A program made the position numbers and the translations under genes. From Phytophthora colocasiae (taxonomy: Eukaryota; Oomycota; Peronosporomycetes; Peronosporales; Peronosporaceae): a stretch of DNA of 64,000 nt. The notes under the pieces are model-generated. The model searched no databases. It had not been told where the DNA came from and saw only the letters and a program-made list of their open reading frames with translations. Shown piece by piece: positions 1 to 9,831 of this stretch (positions are counted from its first letter, which is position 1; each line of letters opens with the position of its first letter). Where the stretch lies: contig JAGKQI010000091.1 of assembly GCA_018806915.1 (NCBI GenBank), forward strand, positions 2,914,001 to 2,978,000, written 5' to 3'.

Positions 1-2045
1 CTATCGGACTACAACCGGGTGGTACATATAGTACGACCCCGGTTTCTTCGTGAACCTCCGTCCCATTCTGACATACAGACGGCGGCGACGTTGCGGTCAC
101 CACCTTTGACACGCTCTACGACGGCTCGATCAGAGGCATCTCCTTTTGACACACACGTCAGCAGAGAGTGCGTCATTAACGGGATCACGCGGTGTGTACC
201 GGCGGACATTTTCCGTACCTTCAAGGCCCTAGCCTTAACCAACGGCATTCCGTTTTGCGAGAACACATTGTTCATCAAACCAAACGCAGATCGTTTGGAG
301 ATCCCTCACACTGATGTGGAATTCTTGACCGCGGTGGTTAACCTACCGAATGTAGGTATTGCAGGAGCCTTACGTATTCTCAGAGGGCAGACCTCATGGG
401 ACCCTCGTCCCAATAAGGCTCTTCGTCCCAAGTTGTACCGAACACACTTGGCAGATTATCCAGGGTTACAGCGTCTCTGTGCAATTGCAGAACACGGGGT
501 CATACCACATTGGCGGACAGACGTGGAACGGATCGGAGTCCGACCACTACCGGCCAATTACCCAAGCGCTGTAAGCGGAGCAGCGATTGTGAATCACCGT
601 CTCTTGAAGGACTATTATCGAGGCCGTTGCCTTCTAGCCAATATCGAGATCCTGGCAGCTGATCCAGGATTTCAAGCGAGCGCCTTTGCGCTAGTCCCGA
701 AGAAAGACATTCCCATAACGGAAGACGGTCGGACCATTCACAATCTAGCGGTCCCCGTAGGGGCATCCGTGAACGAGGCCACAGACACCGAGCTGACACC
801 GGACGCTCGGTGGGAAGCATTCTTCCATATTGCCTTGCGAGTTACAAAACTTCGCCGTCGATACCCAGGTTGTCGCATCTTCGCGCTTGGGGCAGATATT
901 GCGGAGGCTTTCCTCCACGTGCCAGTGCACGAACGGCATGCACCCGCATTCGGGGCTCCTTCCACAATCACAAGTCGGTATCGTATCTGGATCAGCCGTA
1001 TTCGGGTGGACAGCTTCTCCCGGATTCTTTGCCATAATGGGGAAAGCAGTAAGGCACTACCAGCGGGCAGGCACATCGTATGTGCTCGGATTACCAGAAC
1101 CCATGTGGATATACCAGTGGGTAGACGACATCGTGCTTATTGAGGTGGACATTGGAGACAGACTCCTGCGCGCGGAGCGCCGTCTTCGAGATGCGGTTAA
1201 GTTGGTATTCGGGAATGACGGTTGGCACGAGGGCAAGTTCACCACGTGGTCGGAACAGTTCCATGCAGTCGGCATCGACTGGAATATTCCCGAAGCCACC
1301 GCTACTCTTCCACATAGGAAGATTGACAAGGTCAAGCAAACGGTGCAGGACACACTCAAGCAGCATTTCGTATCACACAAACGATTGGAATCTCTCGTGG
1401 GGATCCTCCGACATGTGGTGACATTCCTACCGATTGCAAAACCCTTCATGCAGCGAATCGTATTCGCGCAGCTAGCCTCCAAGAGAGCAGGTAGGAGCGG
1501 AACTCCTATGACGACATCTCTGAGGCTCGATCTGCTCTGGTGGAACAATCTGGTGTTCCAGAACGAGTTTGCAGGGGTTCCTCTGACGATGTTCGGCACC
1601 GAACCCCCTGAATCGGACGGATGGGTAATTCTACATGACACAGCGACTGTGTTCGTATTCGGTCTTACCCCGAAGCGAGTGCACCGGGTGCATTGCGGGT
1701 CACAAGTAACCGAAGCTGACTTGTCACGGATTCTTCTGGATCTCATGAAACGATGGAAGGTGACGGCACCGTCCGAGAAGTCGTGGAGCCTACTTCGTTT
1801 GTATGTGCGCAATGCATGGGAGATCAGACTTCTCCGAACAATGTTCAGTCGGGACTCTACAGCGCAGCAACATTTGCGCTCATTGGCATTGGTCCAAGCA
1901 GCTCGCAAGTGCATTATCACTGTGAACCGAATACTGGCCCGGTCGGCCGAAGCGAGGGCGTGTGACGTTCACAACCCGACTAACATCTCTGACTGTCCTG
2001 ACCTGCAGACAGGTTGGCAGACATATCAAGAGAGACAACTCGACT
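1..2045 (+). pseudogene. YR-retrotransposon reverse transcriptase/RNase H, frameshifted
   Basis: The RT N-terminal half reads in frame 1 from the window edge to about base 955 and includes the motif-A-like stretch ALGADIAEAFLHVPVHE. The rest reads in frame 2, from about 940 to about 2040, with VFGWTASPGFF, the catalytic box WVDDIVLIE (YxDD-type with V for Y) and the downstream LESLVGILRHV segment typical of DIRS-type pol. An RNase H-like region follows. The frame change near 955 is an indel, so the polyprotein is broken here. It shares a WDPRPNKAL-like block with the second YR element at 45.9 kb (ASPTPNKAL), showing that the two elements are related but divergent. Antisense open frames over this region are shadows. 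Confidence 0.75.
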
Positions 2046-3120
2046 TAAGCGAGCGGCTATCAACGAGTCTACACTCGGCACGTACGACAAGAAGTTCCGA
2101 TACTGGAGGAACTTCTGCAGTGAGTTCGGATTTCCGGTGTGGATCGACGACCTCCCTCAAGAACGGCAAGCCCGTATCGTCGGTCTCTACGCAGGACTGT
2201 GTGCCCTCGAAGGACACAATGCCCAGGGACGAGGAAACAAGTATCAGACATTTGATGGCAAGATGGCGGCAGTCGCCTTCGCCCACCGTAGCGTTCGAAA
2301 CGCACGACTCAATTACAAGACTCCGGAATTTGAGCTCATTGCTCAAGGCTATAAGCGCACCCACAGCCAGGTGGAACGGAAGCAGCCAGTCACCACACCC
2401 ATGCTGCTCGAGATGCATCGGCAGCTTATGGGGCAGCGGACAGACCTGAATGGAGAGATCACCGATATCCTATGGGGGTCGATCCTCCTCGGGTTCTTCT
2501 TCTTGGATCGCAGCTCGGAGCTGTGGGGACCAGTGAGCCGTGACTCATCAACCGGCACCGTGCACTGTGTAAAAGCAGAGGATGTAATCATTCGGGACCG
2601 CCATGGATCCCAGGTCGGACCGGGTTCGTCCATAGGAGTCTCCGTGGATATACATTTCAGATCCCACAAAGGGGACCGAACAAGACAAGGAAGCGTAATA
2701 CGCCATTATCGATCAGGCCTACCGGAACTGTGCCCGGTTGCAGCCGCAGAAGCCTGTCTTCAAGCAAGACAACGACTGCAAAGTCGAGGAGAACAGACTG
2801 GGCCCTACTTGACGTCGATAGGGCAAAGGAAGCTGATCAACAAGTCCGTGGTAGCAAGGACGATCAAAGGAGCCGCGGAAGCATGTGGGGCAGACCCAAC
2901 CGAATATTCGGCGCACTCACTGCGGATCGGTGGGGCGTGCGCTCTTCTGGTGGCGGGACGCAGTGAGCTGGTCATCAAATTGATGGGACGTTGGTCGAGC
3001 TGGTGTTTTTCGGTGTACACAAGACTCAGACCTGGAATGTTACGAGATGTGGCAGAACACATGATTCGAGCGTCAACTTGGGATTGCCCGGATCTGTCAT
3101 CCGGGACGCAAGGGGGTTGA
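2014..3120 (+). CDS. Tyrosine recombinase of YR retrotransposon
   Basis: The 368-residue frame overlaps the end of the RT/RNase H frame. It starts with a SAM-like core-binding segment (TLGTYDKKFRYWRNFC) followed by a catalytic domain. The catalytic landmarks are visible: box A arginine in FFFLDRSSELW, the box B motif HSLRIGGA (HxxR) and the C-terminal tyrosine after GRWSS in SVYTR. Such enzymes insert a circular cDNA by site-specific recombination, normally without target duplication. The frame is uninterrupted, unlike the RT upstream. The stop codon lies inside the first copy of the terminal repeat (3114-3187). ATG at 2014 is the first Met in frame. Whether it is made separately or by frameshift from RT is unknown. 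Confidence 0.8.
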   Translation: MADISRETTRLKRAAINESTLGTYDKKFRYWRNFCSEFGFPVWIDDLPQERQARIVGLYAGLCALEGHNAQGRGNKYQTFDGKMAAVAFAHRSVRNARLNYKTPEFELIAQGYKRTHSQVERKQPVTTPMLLEMHRQLMGQRTDLNGEITDILWGSILLGFFFLDRSSELWGPVSRDSSTGTVHCVKAEDVIIRDRHGSQVGPGSSIGVSVDIHFRSHKGDRTRQGSVIRHYRSGLPELCPVAAAEACLQARQRLQSRGEQTGPYLTSIGQRKLINKSVVARTIKGAAEACGADPTEYSAHSLRIGGACALLVAGRSELVIKLMGRWSSWCFSVYTRLRPGMLRDVAEHMIRASTWDCPDLSSGTQGG

Positions 3121-3588
3121 GAAGCCAAGCTTCGCTAACTAATCAAGTATTTGCCCCTCTCGCCGTGCGTGAAGACAACTAAGGAAAGTGCACGGTTCGG
3201 TGAACCGGTTAGGCGGCGAAGCGAACCGGATGTTTCCGAAGAAAGGCGAAACTCACGGCATTCGCGAGTTCGCTGGCTGAACAGCAAGTGTTCCAGCGCA
3301 AGGAAGGACACATAGTCCTGGACACATAGTCCTCGGAGAAAGGAGCCGGGCTCCCACGAAAAAAATTTTTCTTTCTCCAAAGTGGTTGTGCTCCAAGTGG
3401 GGATTAGTATTTTCTCCCAAGTTGGGTTGGGCTTGCCCACAAAACTCAGTTTCCCAGCGGGTTTATAGACTGTTCTCCATGAGGGGTACAATCTACTCGA
3501 ATTCGGATTAGTTAGGGTTGAGAAGCCAAGCTTCGCTAACTAATCAAGTATTTGCCCATCTCGCCGTGCGTGAAGACAACTAAGGAAA
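3114..3588 (+). repeat. Split direct repeats B1-A2-B2 of the left YR element
   Basis: The 74-bp sequence beginning GGGTTGAGAAGCCAAGCTTC occurs at 3114-3187 and again at 3515-3588, an exact offset of 401 bp with a single visible mismatch (c/a near 3162 and 3563). The 327 bp between them (3188-3514) is the presumed A2 copy of the element's left end. Base 3588 is therefore the likely right boundary of the element. Confidence 0.75.
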
Positions 3589-3728
3589 TACTTGATCTTT
3601 GTAAAGTTAGAATATTTGCATTCAGGGAATTCACCGTGCACACTGCACGACGATTGACATACAAATCGGTATATTTGAACGGCGAATTCTTGAGAAGTAT
3701 TCTAGTATTATTTTCGCCAAATCTTCCG

Positions 3729-3744
3729 GTTCATTTTGCAATTT
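3729..3744 (+). promoter_or_regulatory. Oomycete Inr/FPR core promoter
   Basis: The sequence GTTCATTTTGCAATTT matches the described oomycete core promoter (initiator TCATTYY followed by the flanking promoter region CAWTTT). It lies 74 bp upstream of the Uma2-like ATG at 3818, the expected distance for a transcription start. The same element is conserved in front of the second copy (23681-23696). This supports the genes being oomycete-transcribed and sets their first ATG. Confidence 0.75.
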
Positions 3745-3817
3745 GAGTGTTGTCCTGCGACGAGGTATTTAGATCAACGCAGCTGCAGACTACTACACCT
3801 TGCAGCACTCCCTCTAC

Positions 3818-4573
3818 ATGGCGGTATCTCGTATTAACCAGGAAATCGCGAAATCTTTGCCAGTTGGGATCTCGCAGGTTCCACAAGGGTGTGTGTGCAA
3901 TGCGACACTAGAGGAGTGGAATGCGTACCAAGATGCGGAGAACCAGGAGCTGAGATCTACACGTATGGAGTGGGTTGATGGGGAAATTATTATCGTCGAG
4001 CTGCCATCATTTGAGCACGGAGCTTTCGTTGCTGCCCTTGGTACGGAAGTTACCAGACAACCAGTTGTGTGCAGATACCTCAAGAGCTACCGTGATGGAT
4101 ACGTATCAAATCGACCCCCTCGTCAACCAAGGTATGAGGCCGACGACAGCTTCGGTCCTAGACCACGAACGGGGTCTCGGTTGCCAACAGGGTTAACAAA
4201 TCTTCGAGATTGGCGCACACTCGTGTTGGAAGTTGGCTATTCACGAGGATGGGGTACAAAACGTGGCTATCTTGACTGGAAGGCACGAAAGTGGGCTGGA
4301 GTTCTTGGCGTACGCTTTGTGGTGTGTGTGGCCGTCACGGAAAATCTGGCGACGGCTGAGTACAAGCTGTACACTGTACAAGCTGACACGAATCGACTTC
4401 CAGATCTGGCCCCGCAACCGATCGTAGCCCCAAGAACAGAAATACGTTTTGATGCGCGTGAGCTTCTGGGCTTGCAACCAGGCGATCCAATTCCGCAAGA
4501 TCCATCCGGCCTGCTCTTTCCAGATCCACTTGTTGTGGACTTGTATGAGGTCCTCCAGAAGGCGATAAACTAA
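3818..4573 (+). CDS. Uma2-like (PD-(D/E)XK fold) protein, copy A
   Basis: This 251-residue protein resembles the Uma2/DUF820 family, restriction-endonuclease-fold proteins abundant in cyanobacteria and actinobacteria whose role is poorly known. Family landmarks seen are the N-terminal MEWVDGEIIIVELPS..H block (residues 50-67), the acidic YEADDSFGP (D109/D110), the core strand TLVLEVGYS (E138) and a downstream lysine in LDWKARKWAG (K155). Together these fit a D...E...K active site. No signal peptide or membrane segment is evident. The ATG at 3818 is the first after the core promoter. The convergent neighbour is a TauD-type dioxygenase, and the pairing repeats twice more in the window. Nuclease activity is inferred from the fold only, and a non-catalytic role is possible. 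Confidence 0.6.
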   Translation: MAVSRINQEIAKSLPVGISQVPQGCVCNATLEEWNAYQDAENQELRSTRMEWVDGEIIIVELPSFEHGAFVAALGTEVTRQPVVCRYLKSYRDGYVSNRPPRQPRYEADDSFGPRPRTGSRLPTGLTNLRDWRTLVLEVGYSRGWGTKRGYLDWKARKWAGVLGVRFVVCVAVTENLATAEYKLYTVQADTNRLPDLAPQPIVAPRTEIRFDARELLGLQPGDPIPQDPSGLLFPDPLVVDLYEVLQKAIN

Positions 4574-4799
4574 CCCAAGCGTGTTCAGCGACGTCTCAAC
4601 TATAACGATGCTAGTTCGCATGACACCGTAGTTCCCAGTGTTGTTCGACACGTTGCTTTTTCTTCTTTCAGTCTATTATCTGTTGGTAATAACACCCCCG
4701 AAACGCACTCAGGAGTTCTTCAATTCTCGATCAACAAACAGGAAAGACTGAATTACAGCTCTTTCATTTATGACACTTACACTCCGACCATGCTTACTG

Positions 4800-5881
4800 A
4801 TATAGTTTTCCGTCAGGACCCATGACACCTTCACTGCTTGCAGGCGGAAGAGTCTCTTCTCGCTGGGGGCAAATGCACCAACGACGGAGTGGAGAACGCC
4901 TTGATTGTTGAACAGCACTTCCTCCCAATCGTGAGCGTACACATACTGAGGAGCGATTGCTGGTCGCTGCAAGCGGTGCACTAACTCCCGAACCTCTTCC
5001 AGGTCGTCCATTTTGCTCCCGTTGGGGAGGTGAATAGTACGGATTGCACTAGGGTGGATCTGAAGTGCTAGCTTATCGGTAACCGGGTTCTTCCAGCACA
5101 TTGGCAAGATCTTGATGTCTTTCTTGTCGATAGGTGGTAGCTGGTCAAGAGGCAGCTCAAGTCCTTCGGATACTATACCAAGCCCATCCGAACGTAAACG
5201 TGCAGGAGACATCCAGACGTACGGGTGTGGCGCATACTCGATCTTGGTATTACGGACAAACTCCTTGTCTTCTTCTGATAGAATATCGTACATGTTCTGC
5301 CCCGACACGAACGCGGTCGTTCCCAGCGAGACATTCAACTCATCGCCCGTGCCATCATCGTATCGGAGCGTTTGTCGGCGAGCAGCAGGCACCCTCACAG
5401 CCAAAAGAGACGTCACCTTCGGTGGATTCAACTTGTACAGTGCTGCGTCGATATGCCAGCGATAGAAACGCGTGAAGTTGAGATCATCTTCATCAGGGAT
5501 GGTAGTCTTATGGAACGTTTTGTGATGCGGATGATTAAGCGTAAAATCCTTCAGTCCTTCGTACTCGTCGTAGTGTCCATGGCCGATGCTTTGGACTTGC
5601 GGTTGATGCGGCACAGTCTTGAGATCGGGGTGCAGCACTGAACGCTTTACGTCGAGTGTCTTGCCATGACCGTAGGTCGATGAAGCTGAATCAAAGCGTC
5701 TGGTTAACTCGTATTGAGCACGAGCTGAGACGTTCTGCTAGTTGTACAGCGTTTTGCGGATGATGTCGAAATCGTTATCAGAGAGGTTCTCGAGGTCGAC
5801 GTTGGTGATGGCTGCACCGAAGTCAACGGCGGAGCCTTCCGGGGCTTGGATGGGAGTGACTTGGATGGATTGCACGGTCAT
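4800..5881 (-). pseudogene. TauD/TfdA-type dioxygenase, broken copy A
   Basis: This copy is closely similar to the intact gene at 26220-27353 but has several lesions. In sense order from ATG 5881, about 8 codons are deleted in frame after TLYN near 5738, and the next glutamine codon is a TAG stop. Near the 3' end the copy lacks three codons in the DWEEGDLVLF region and has a small deletion after EKRLFR that shifts the frame. The iron-ligand motif WHIDAAL and the GVLHSVVG segment are still readable in the downstream frame of 309 residues (to 4709). The early stop makes a functional enzyme unlikely unless translation restarts downstream. The upstream non-coding region is shared with the intact copy to about 6074. 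Confidence 0.8.
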
Positions 5882-6073
5882 ATTGTAGCGCTTGAATTGT
5901 CGAAGGCAAATTGCAAAGTGATCGCATGCAGCACAAGAAGGCCGTTTCAATCAAGAAAAATGACGCATTCAGTTTCGCTAGTAGGTCACATGTGGCACTA
6001 CGCGCTGCGCGTCACGCAACTCCAGTGAATCCATTGCATTTGCACAATGCATGCGTACAATATACACGAGGGC

Positions 6074-6101
6074 ATGGACCCCGTCAAATCGAATTACCAA
6101 A
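6074..6101 (+). repeat. 28-bp inverted match at both trehalose-duplication breakpoints
   Basis: ATGGACCCCGTCAAATCGAA and the following bases at 6074-6101 match the reverse complement of 9784-9812 with one mismatch. The first copy lies at the outer end of the left arm, beside the TauD unit. The second lies exactly where the right arm's homology starts. It reads as a short coding scrap (MDPVKSNYQK versus MNPVKSNYQK) and may come from a mobile element. Confidence 0.6.
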
Positions 6102-6277
6102 AGGAAGGTCATGTTCCAGAAGAGCTCTTTTGGTAAAGTAAACCGTTTGCATATTTCAAATTGTCGAGACAAACGTGTTACATTTCATACGAGCGAGGAA
6201 GCAACAAAGAGCAATCGGAATCAACCTTGGCACGTTACTTTTCTTCTTTTAAAACCCATAGCTTGGATCTCCAAAAA

Positions 6278-9200
6278 TTATTTGCCGAACGCCGAAAGCG
6301 ACGGCATTGATGCCGACATATGAACTGCAGGGTTGCTAATAGCTAGAGGCAGGTCGCTCGATGTGCTTCGATCAGTGGGAGTTCTTGGCGTATCTCCATC
6401 ACGACTGTGAACTGCTAGCGCTGCAATAGGAAATCAACGTCCCTTCAGTTTATAACCAATTCATTTTAAAGCCATGGACGTCATACCTCGCAACATGCGC
6501 GCGAGATCCGAAGGACGCTCCAAGTGGAACATAGCCTATAAGACAGAAACAGAAGCATAAGCAACATCATAGATAAAGTCATACATGTGCATACCTCAGT
6601 CTTATTGCCACCGATATGACACGTGAACACATCAGCACGTTTCGAAAGTGCAGAAGTAGTTTCTCCGGTTGAAATCGAGAGTGGAGGAGGCAATAGAATG
6701 CCACTCCCTGCACTTGGTTGTTGAAGCGGTCCTTCTTCTTTCCTGGCTAGCTCCATGTGCTCTTTAAAGTACAAGAACAACTCATCATCCTCCACACCGT
6801 TACCAGCATAAAACACAAAGTCAAGCTGAGGAGGAGGAGTAGGACGTTGTCTGCGACTCTGTCTCGGTGACATTCGGGCTCCTCTGTTGACAGAAGAACT
6901 GGGCTCACTCTCCGGTTGGAATTGCTTTAGAATCTCGTCCAGTAACAGCGTCTTGGTCACTCCTTGCAATCGAACTTCCACACGGTTTGTACCTTGCACC
7001 ACCTCAAGTGGTAAATTACACAGAACGTCTTCCAGATTAACCTGCATGTCTCGTGCCTGCATGGGACCGAAAATCGGATCTGTCTCGCCGTAATGCCACG
7101 TTAGAGAGCTCTCCTTGCTGTCAATCCTGCTTCCAGGCGTTCGTTCTGTGAAATACTGCATGATAGGCCGCACCACCTTCTTCCAAGACGGATCCGTGTC
7201 CTCTGTCATCACTTGCCACTCCTCGTCGTTCGGTAATCGATAAAAGTAACCGGATTCAGCAACCACACCCACACGACGATCTGTAAGCCAGCTTCCAATC
7301 ACATTCCGGTCATTAGCACTAACAAGGACCACCGTATTCTTCGGATCGTTTGCCAGTGCCTCAATCAAACGCTTCACGAAAGGTTTAGGCGGTGCAACGT
7401 TCCCTCGCTGTTGAGATGGTCCAGTATTCGTCAGGTCGTCAAATAAAGTGCCTTCGTAGTCAAGTACCAGTAACCGGTGGTTGCTACGGGCGTAGGCACC
7501 GAGCACTTCGATAGTCGGAAGTCTCACCAATTTCTTCACTACTGCTCTTGGTTGAGAAACGGCATCTTCCAAATCTGCCAGAAAACTTCTGCCCCAGAAA
7601 CTTGCAGTGTGAGTTTTCACGTACCGGTACAAATTAGTTTGACGGTATTCACGCTCCATTAGAGGCAGATCCATAGCGTATCCCAGTGCATTCGCCATAT
7701 CAGTCGTATTCCACGGGTTCACACGGATAGCACCCGACAAGGACTGGGCACTGCCAGCAAACTCGCTCAGTATTAGAACTCCGGGTCCTTCACGATGTGG
7801 TTCACACGATTGACTCTGGCACATTACGTACTCATGACTCACAAGGTTCATACCGTCACGGATCGACGTCACCAAACAAACATCAGCCAAATTGTAGAGC
7901 GCTACAAGTTCACTAGGAGCGACAGAGCGATGAATATAATGTACTGGCGAGTGCGTTAGTGTCCCAAACCGCCCGTTGATCCGACCCACCATCTCGTTCA
8001 CACTTCCTGCCAAATGCTGGTATTCCTGCACTCCTGTACGAGACGGCACGCCAATTTGAATGAGAACCACATCTTTGCAGCGCTCGGGGTATAACGATAG
8101 AAATCTCTCCATCGCTAGTAACTTGTGCGGGATACCCTTAATGTAATCCATGCGGTCGACACCGATGATAACTTTACAGCCTGCGAACTTCGTGGCGAGC
8201 TCCTGAACGCGCTTTTGTGTCGCTTCTGAGTTTAAAATGTCCTCAAAGTGCTCCGGATCGATACCAATAGGGAAAACTCCAATAGCCGAGAAATGGTCAC
8301 CTATTTCCACACCTTTAGGGGACGTTGATGCACCAGGGACACGGCCACAAGCAGCGATGAAGTGTCGAGCATAGTCGTAAGTATGGAAACCCAAGAGATC
8401 TGCACCGAGAAGACCTTCCAGTATTTTCTTTCCCACAGGCAACATCCGATACATTTCAGCTGTAGGGAACGGAGTATGAAGGAACCATCACTCTTGCACT
8501 GTGGGTGTCGAGCACGCAATAACGACGGGAGCATCATGAGGTGGTAGTCGTGCACCCACACGAAGTCTCCTTCCCGATATACCTGGTTCACAGCCTGAGC
8601 GAACCGTTTGTTAGCTAATTTGTACGCATCCCATTGCCGAAAGTCGAATTTCTTCTCACTTCCAGGTCGGAACAGCGGCAGCGGTACATAATGGAAGATT
8701 GGCCACAGGATATCGTTGCTAAAGTCGTTGTAGTATCTCGCAGCGATCTCTTTGGATAAAAACACAGGCACACAATTGAATTCCCTCGCCAATTTCTCCC
8801 GTACTTTGCTTTGTTCGTCATGTGGGATCTCCTCTCCAAGCCAACCGATCCAAATAAACGGCACTTGATCTCGGATCCCGTTCAACGCTGTCACAAGGCC
8901 ACCCGAACTCATTGAGAAGCTCCACTCACCTGTTGATTCATTACGTTGAAAAGAAATAGGCAGACGATTCGATACCATAATCAACCGGTGTCTTGCGTCC
9001 ATCATGGGTGGAACGATCTCTTCCTGAGGCTTGTCCGTCTGGATCTGCACCATTGACAATTGTCGCTGAAGCTCTTGGATATTTACTAACAGCTCCTGCT
9101 CTCTTGCATTCATTTCCATTATGTCTTCATCATCCACTGTAAAAACTCCAGAGCGAGTTGGGGACCGTAAAACTGTGTGAGGGTCAGAAGAGGTTGTCCA

Positions 9201-9494
9201 AGGCTCTTGGAGAGGCTGAAACGGAGGTGAAGTGTCCTCCTCTTCTATGTTTATTGGTAAAGGGTCTCCCTTAATGTCCTCATCGTCTTGTAAAATAACA
9301 CAAGATTCTTCTTCATTGTCTGCATCGTTAAAATGGTCTTCCCGTGCATCATATGCGTCGATACTGGCACGTCTAGACTCCCGTGGACCTGGAGAAGATG
9401 TTGGAGCAGGTCGCACTGGCCGAGAAAGCTCCAATTCCCCGTTACCGGCACTGGACAGGTACTCTTCGTCTACCAAGATGGCCTCAGCGTTCAT
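6278..9494 (-). pseudogene. Trehalose-6-phosphate synthase/phosphatase, frameshifted copy
   Basis: This gene has the full N-terminus (ATG 9494, MNAEAILVDEEYL) with an acidic 165-residue extension before the GT20 synthase domain. One base is missing near 8488 where the twin reads QCKIGWFLHTPF, shifting the frame in the middle of the synthase domain. By comparison with the twin the exons are 9494-6595, 6535-6487 and 6420-6278, with introns of 59 and 66 bp. Total exon length is one base short of a multiple of three, which agrees with a single deletion. Downstream of the shift the remaining synthase and HAD-phosphatase domains are intact. Without correction it could encode only a truncated N-terminal protein. 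A sequencing or assembly error at this base is the main alternative. Confidence 0.8.
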
Positions 9495-9831
9495 GTCGTT
9501 TATACAGTTAACGTACAAGCAGGGTACTATTAATACCTATCCCTTAAGGGACCCTTATTAAGGGTAATGTAAACTCAGTATACCGGTATACCGGGGGCAA
9601 GTTACCGTCGATGCGAGACCTTGGAAGAATGCTGTTGCGCAGAAGACAGTTGGTCGTGCTGGGTACGAACTTACCGAGCATTACGAGACACGACACGCTC
9701 CGACCACCAGCGAAGAGGGGCACGAACTCCAGCTTATAATAGTAAGCGTCAACGTTTCCAAGAGCAGGCCACTTGCAACACAGTTTTTGGTAATTCGATT
9801 TGACGGGGTTCATTAAGAGATCGTTCCACCC
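9495..9831. other. Spacer between trehalose gene copies
   Basis: The spacer holds the 5' flank of the left trehalose copy, with short palindromic runs (CCCTTAAGGGACCCTTATTA at about 9541 and TATACCGGTATACC at about 9579). It also holds a minus-strand scrap from 9812 that includes the words MNPVKSNYQK and LEFVPLFAGG, possibly a transposase remnant. No 5' exon for the right trehalose copy is visible here. Confidence 0.5.

Larger units (their letters stand above)
1..3588 (+). mobile_element. YR retrotransposon (DIRS/PAT/Ngaro type), right part
   Basis: This is the right portion of a retrotransposon that encodes reverse transcriptase, RNase H and a tyrosine recombinase in place of a DDE integrase. 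The reading frame is open to base 1, so the gag region and left terminus lie outside the window. The right end has the B1-A2-B2 arrangement of split direct repeats known from PAT/Ngaro-type elements: a 74-bp repeat at 3114-3187 recurs at 3515-3588. The intervening 327 bp should match the missing left end (A1). The RT region is frameshifted, so the copy is probably inactive. The family call rests on the RT, RNase H and YR order and on the repeats. The exact clade is uncertain. Confidence 0.8.
3695..6074. repeat. Segmental duplicate A of the Uma2-TauD unit
   Basis: This stretch, with the Uma2-like gene on + and the TauD remnant on -, is repeated in the same orientation at about 23.65-24.8 kb (unit B) and 25.2-27.59 kb (unit C). 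Similarity to unit C continues past the TauD start through a shared non-coding stretch ending at about 6074 and 27587 (atatacacgagggc). It then stops where a 28-bp repeat associated with the trehalose duplication begins. Confidence 0.7.

Noticed and set aside
1057..1920. Long minus-strand open frame of 287 codons
   Set aside because: Antisense of the RT/RNase H gene; low-complexity Arg/Ser/Cys-rich translation with no domain.
3695..6074. Bacterial-style restriction or toxin-antitoxin system from Uma2 plus TauD
   Set aside because: No methylase, antitoxin or operon structure; the genes are convergent, have an oomycete promoter, and the dioxygenase decays in two of three units.
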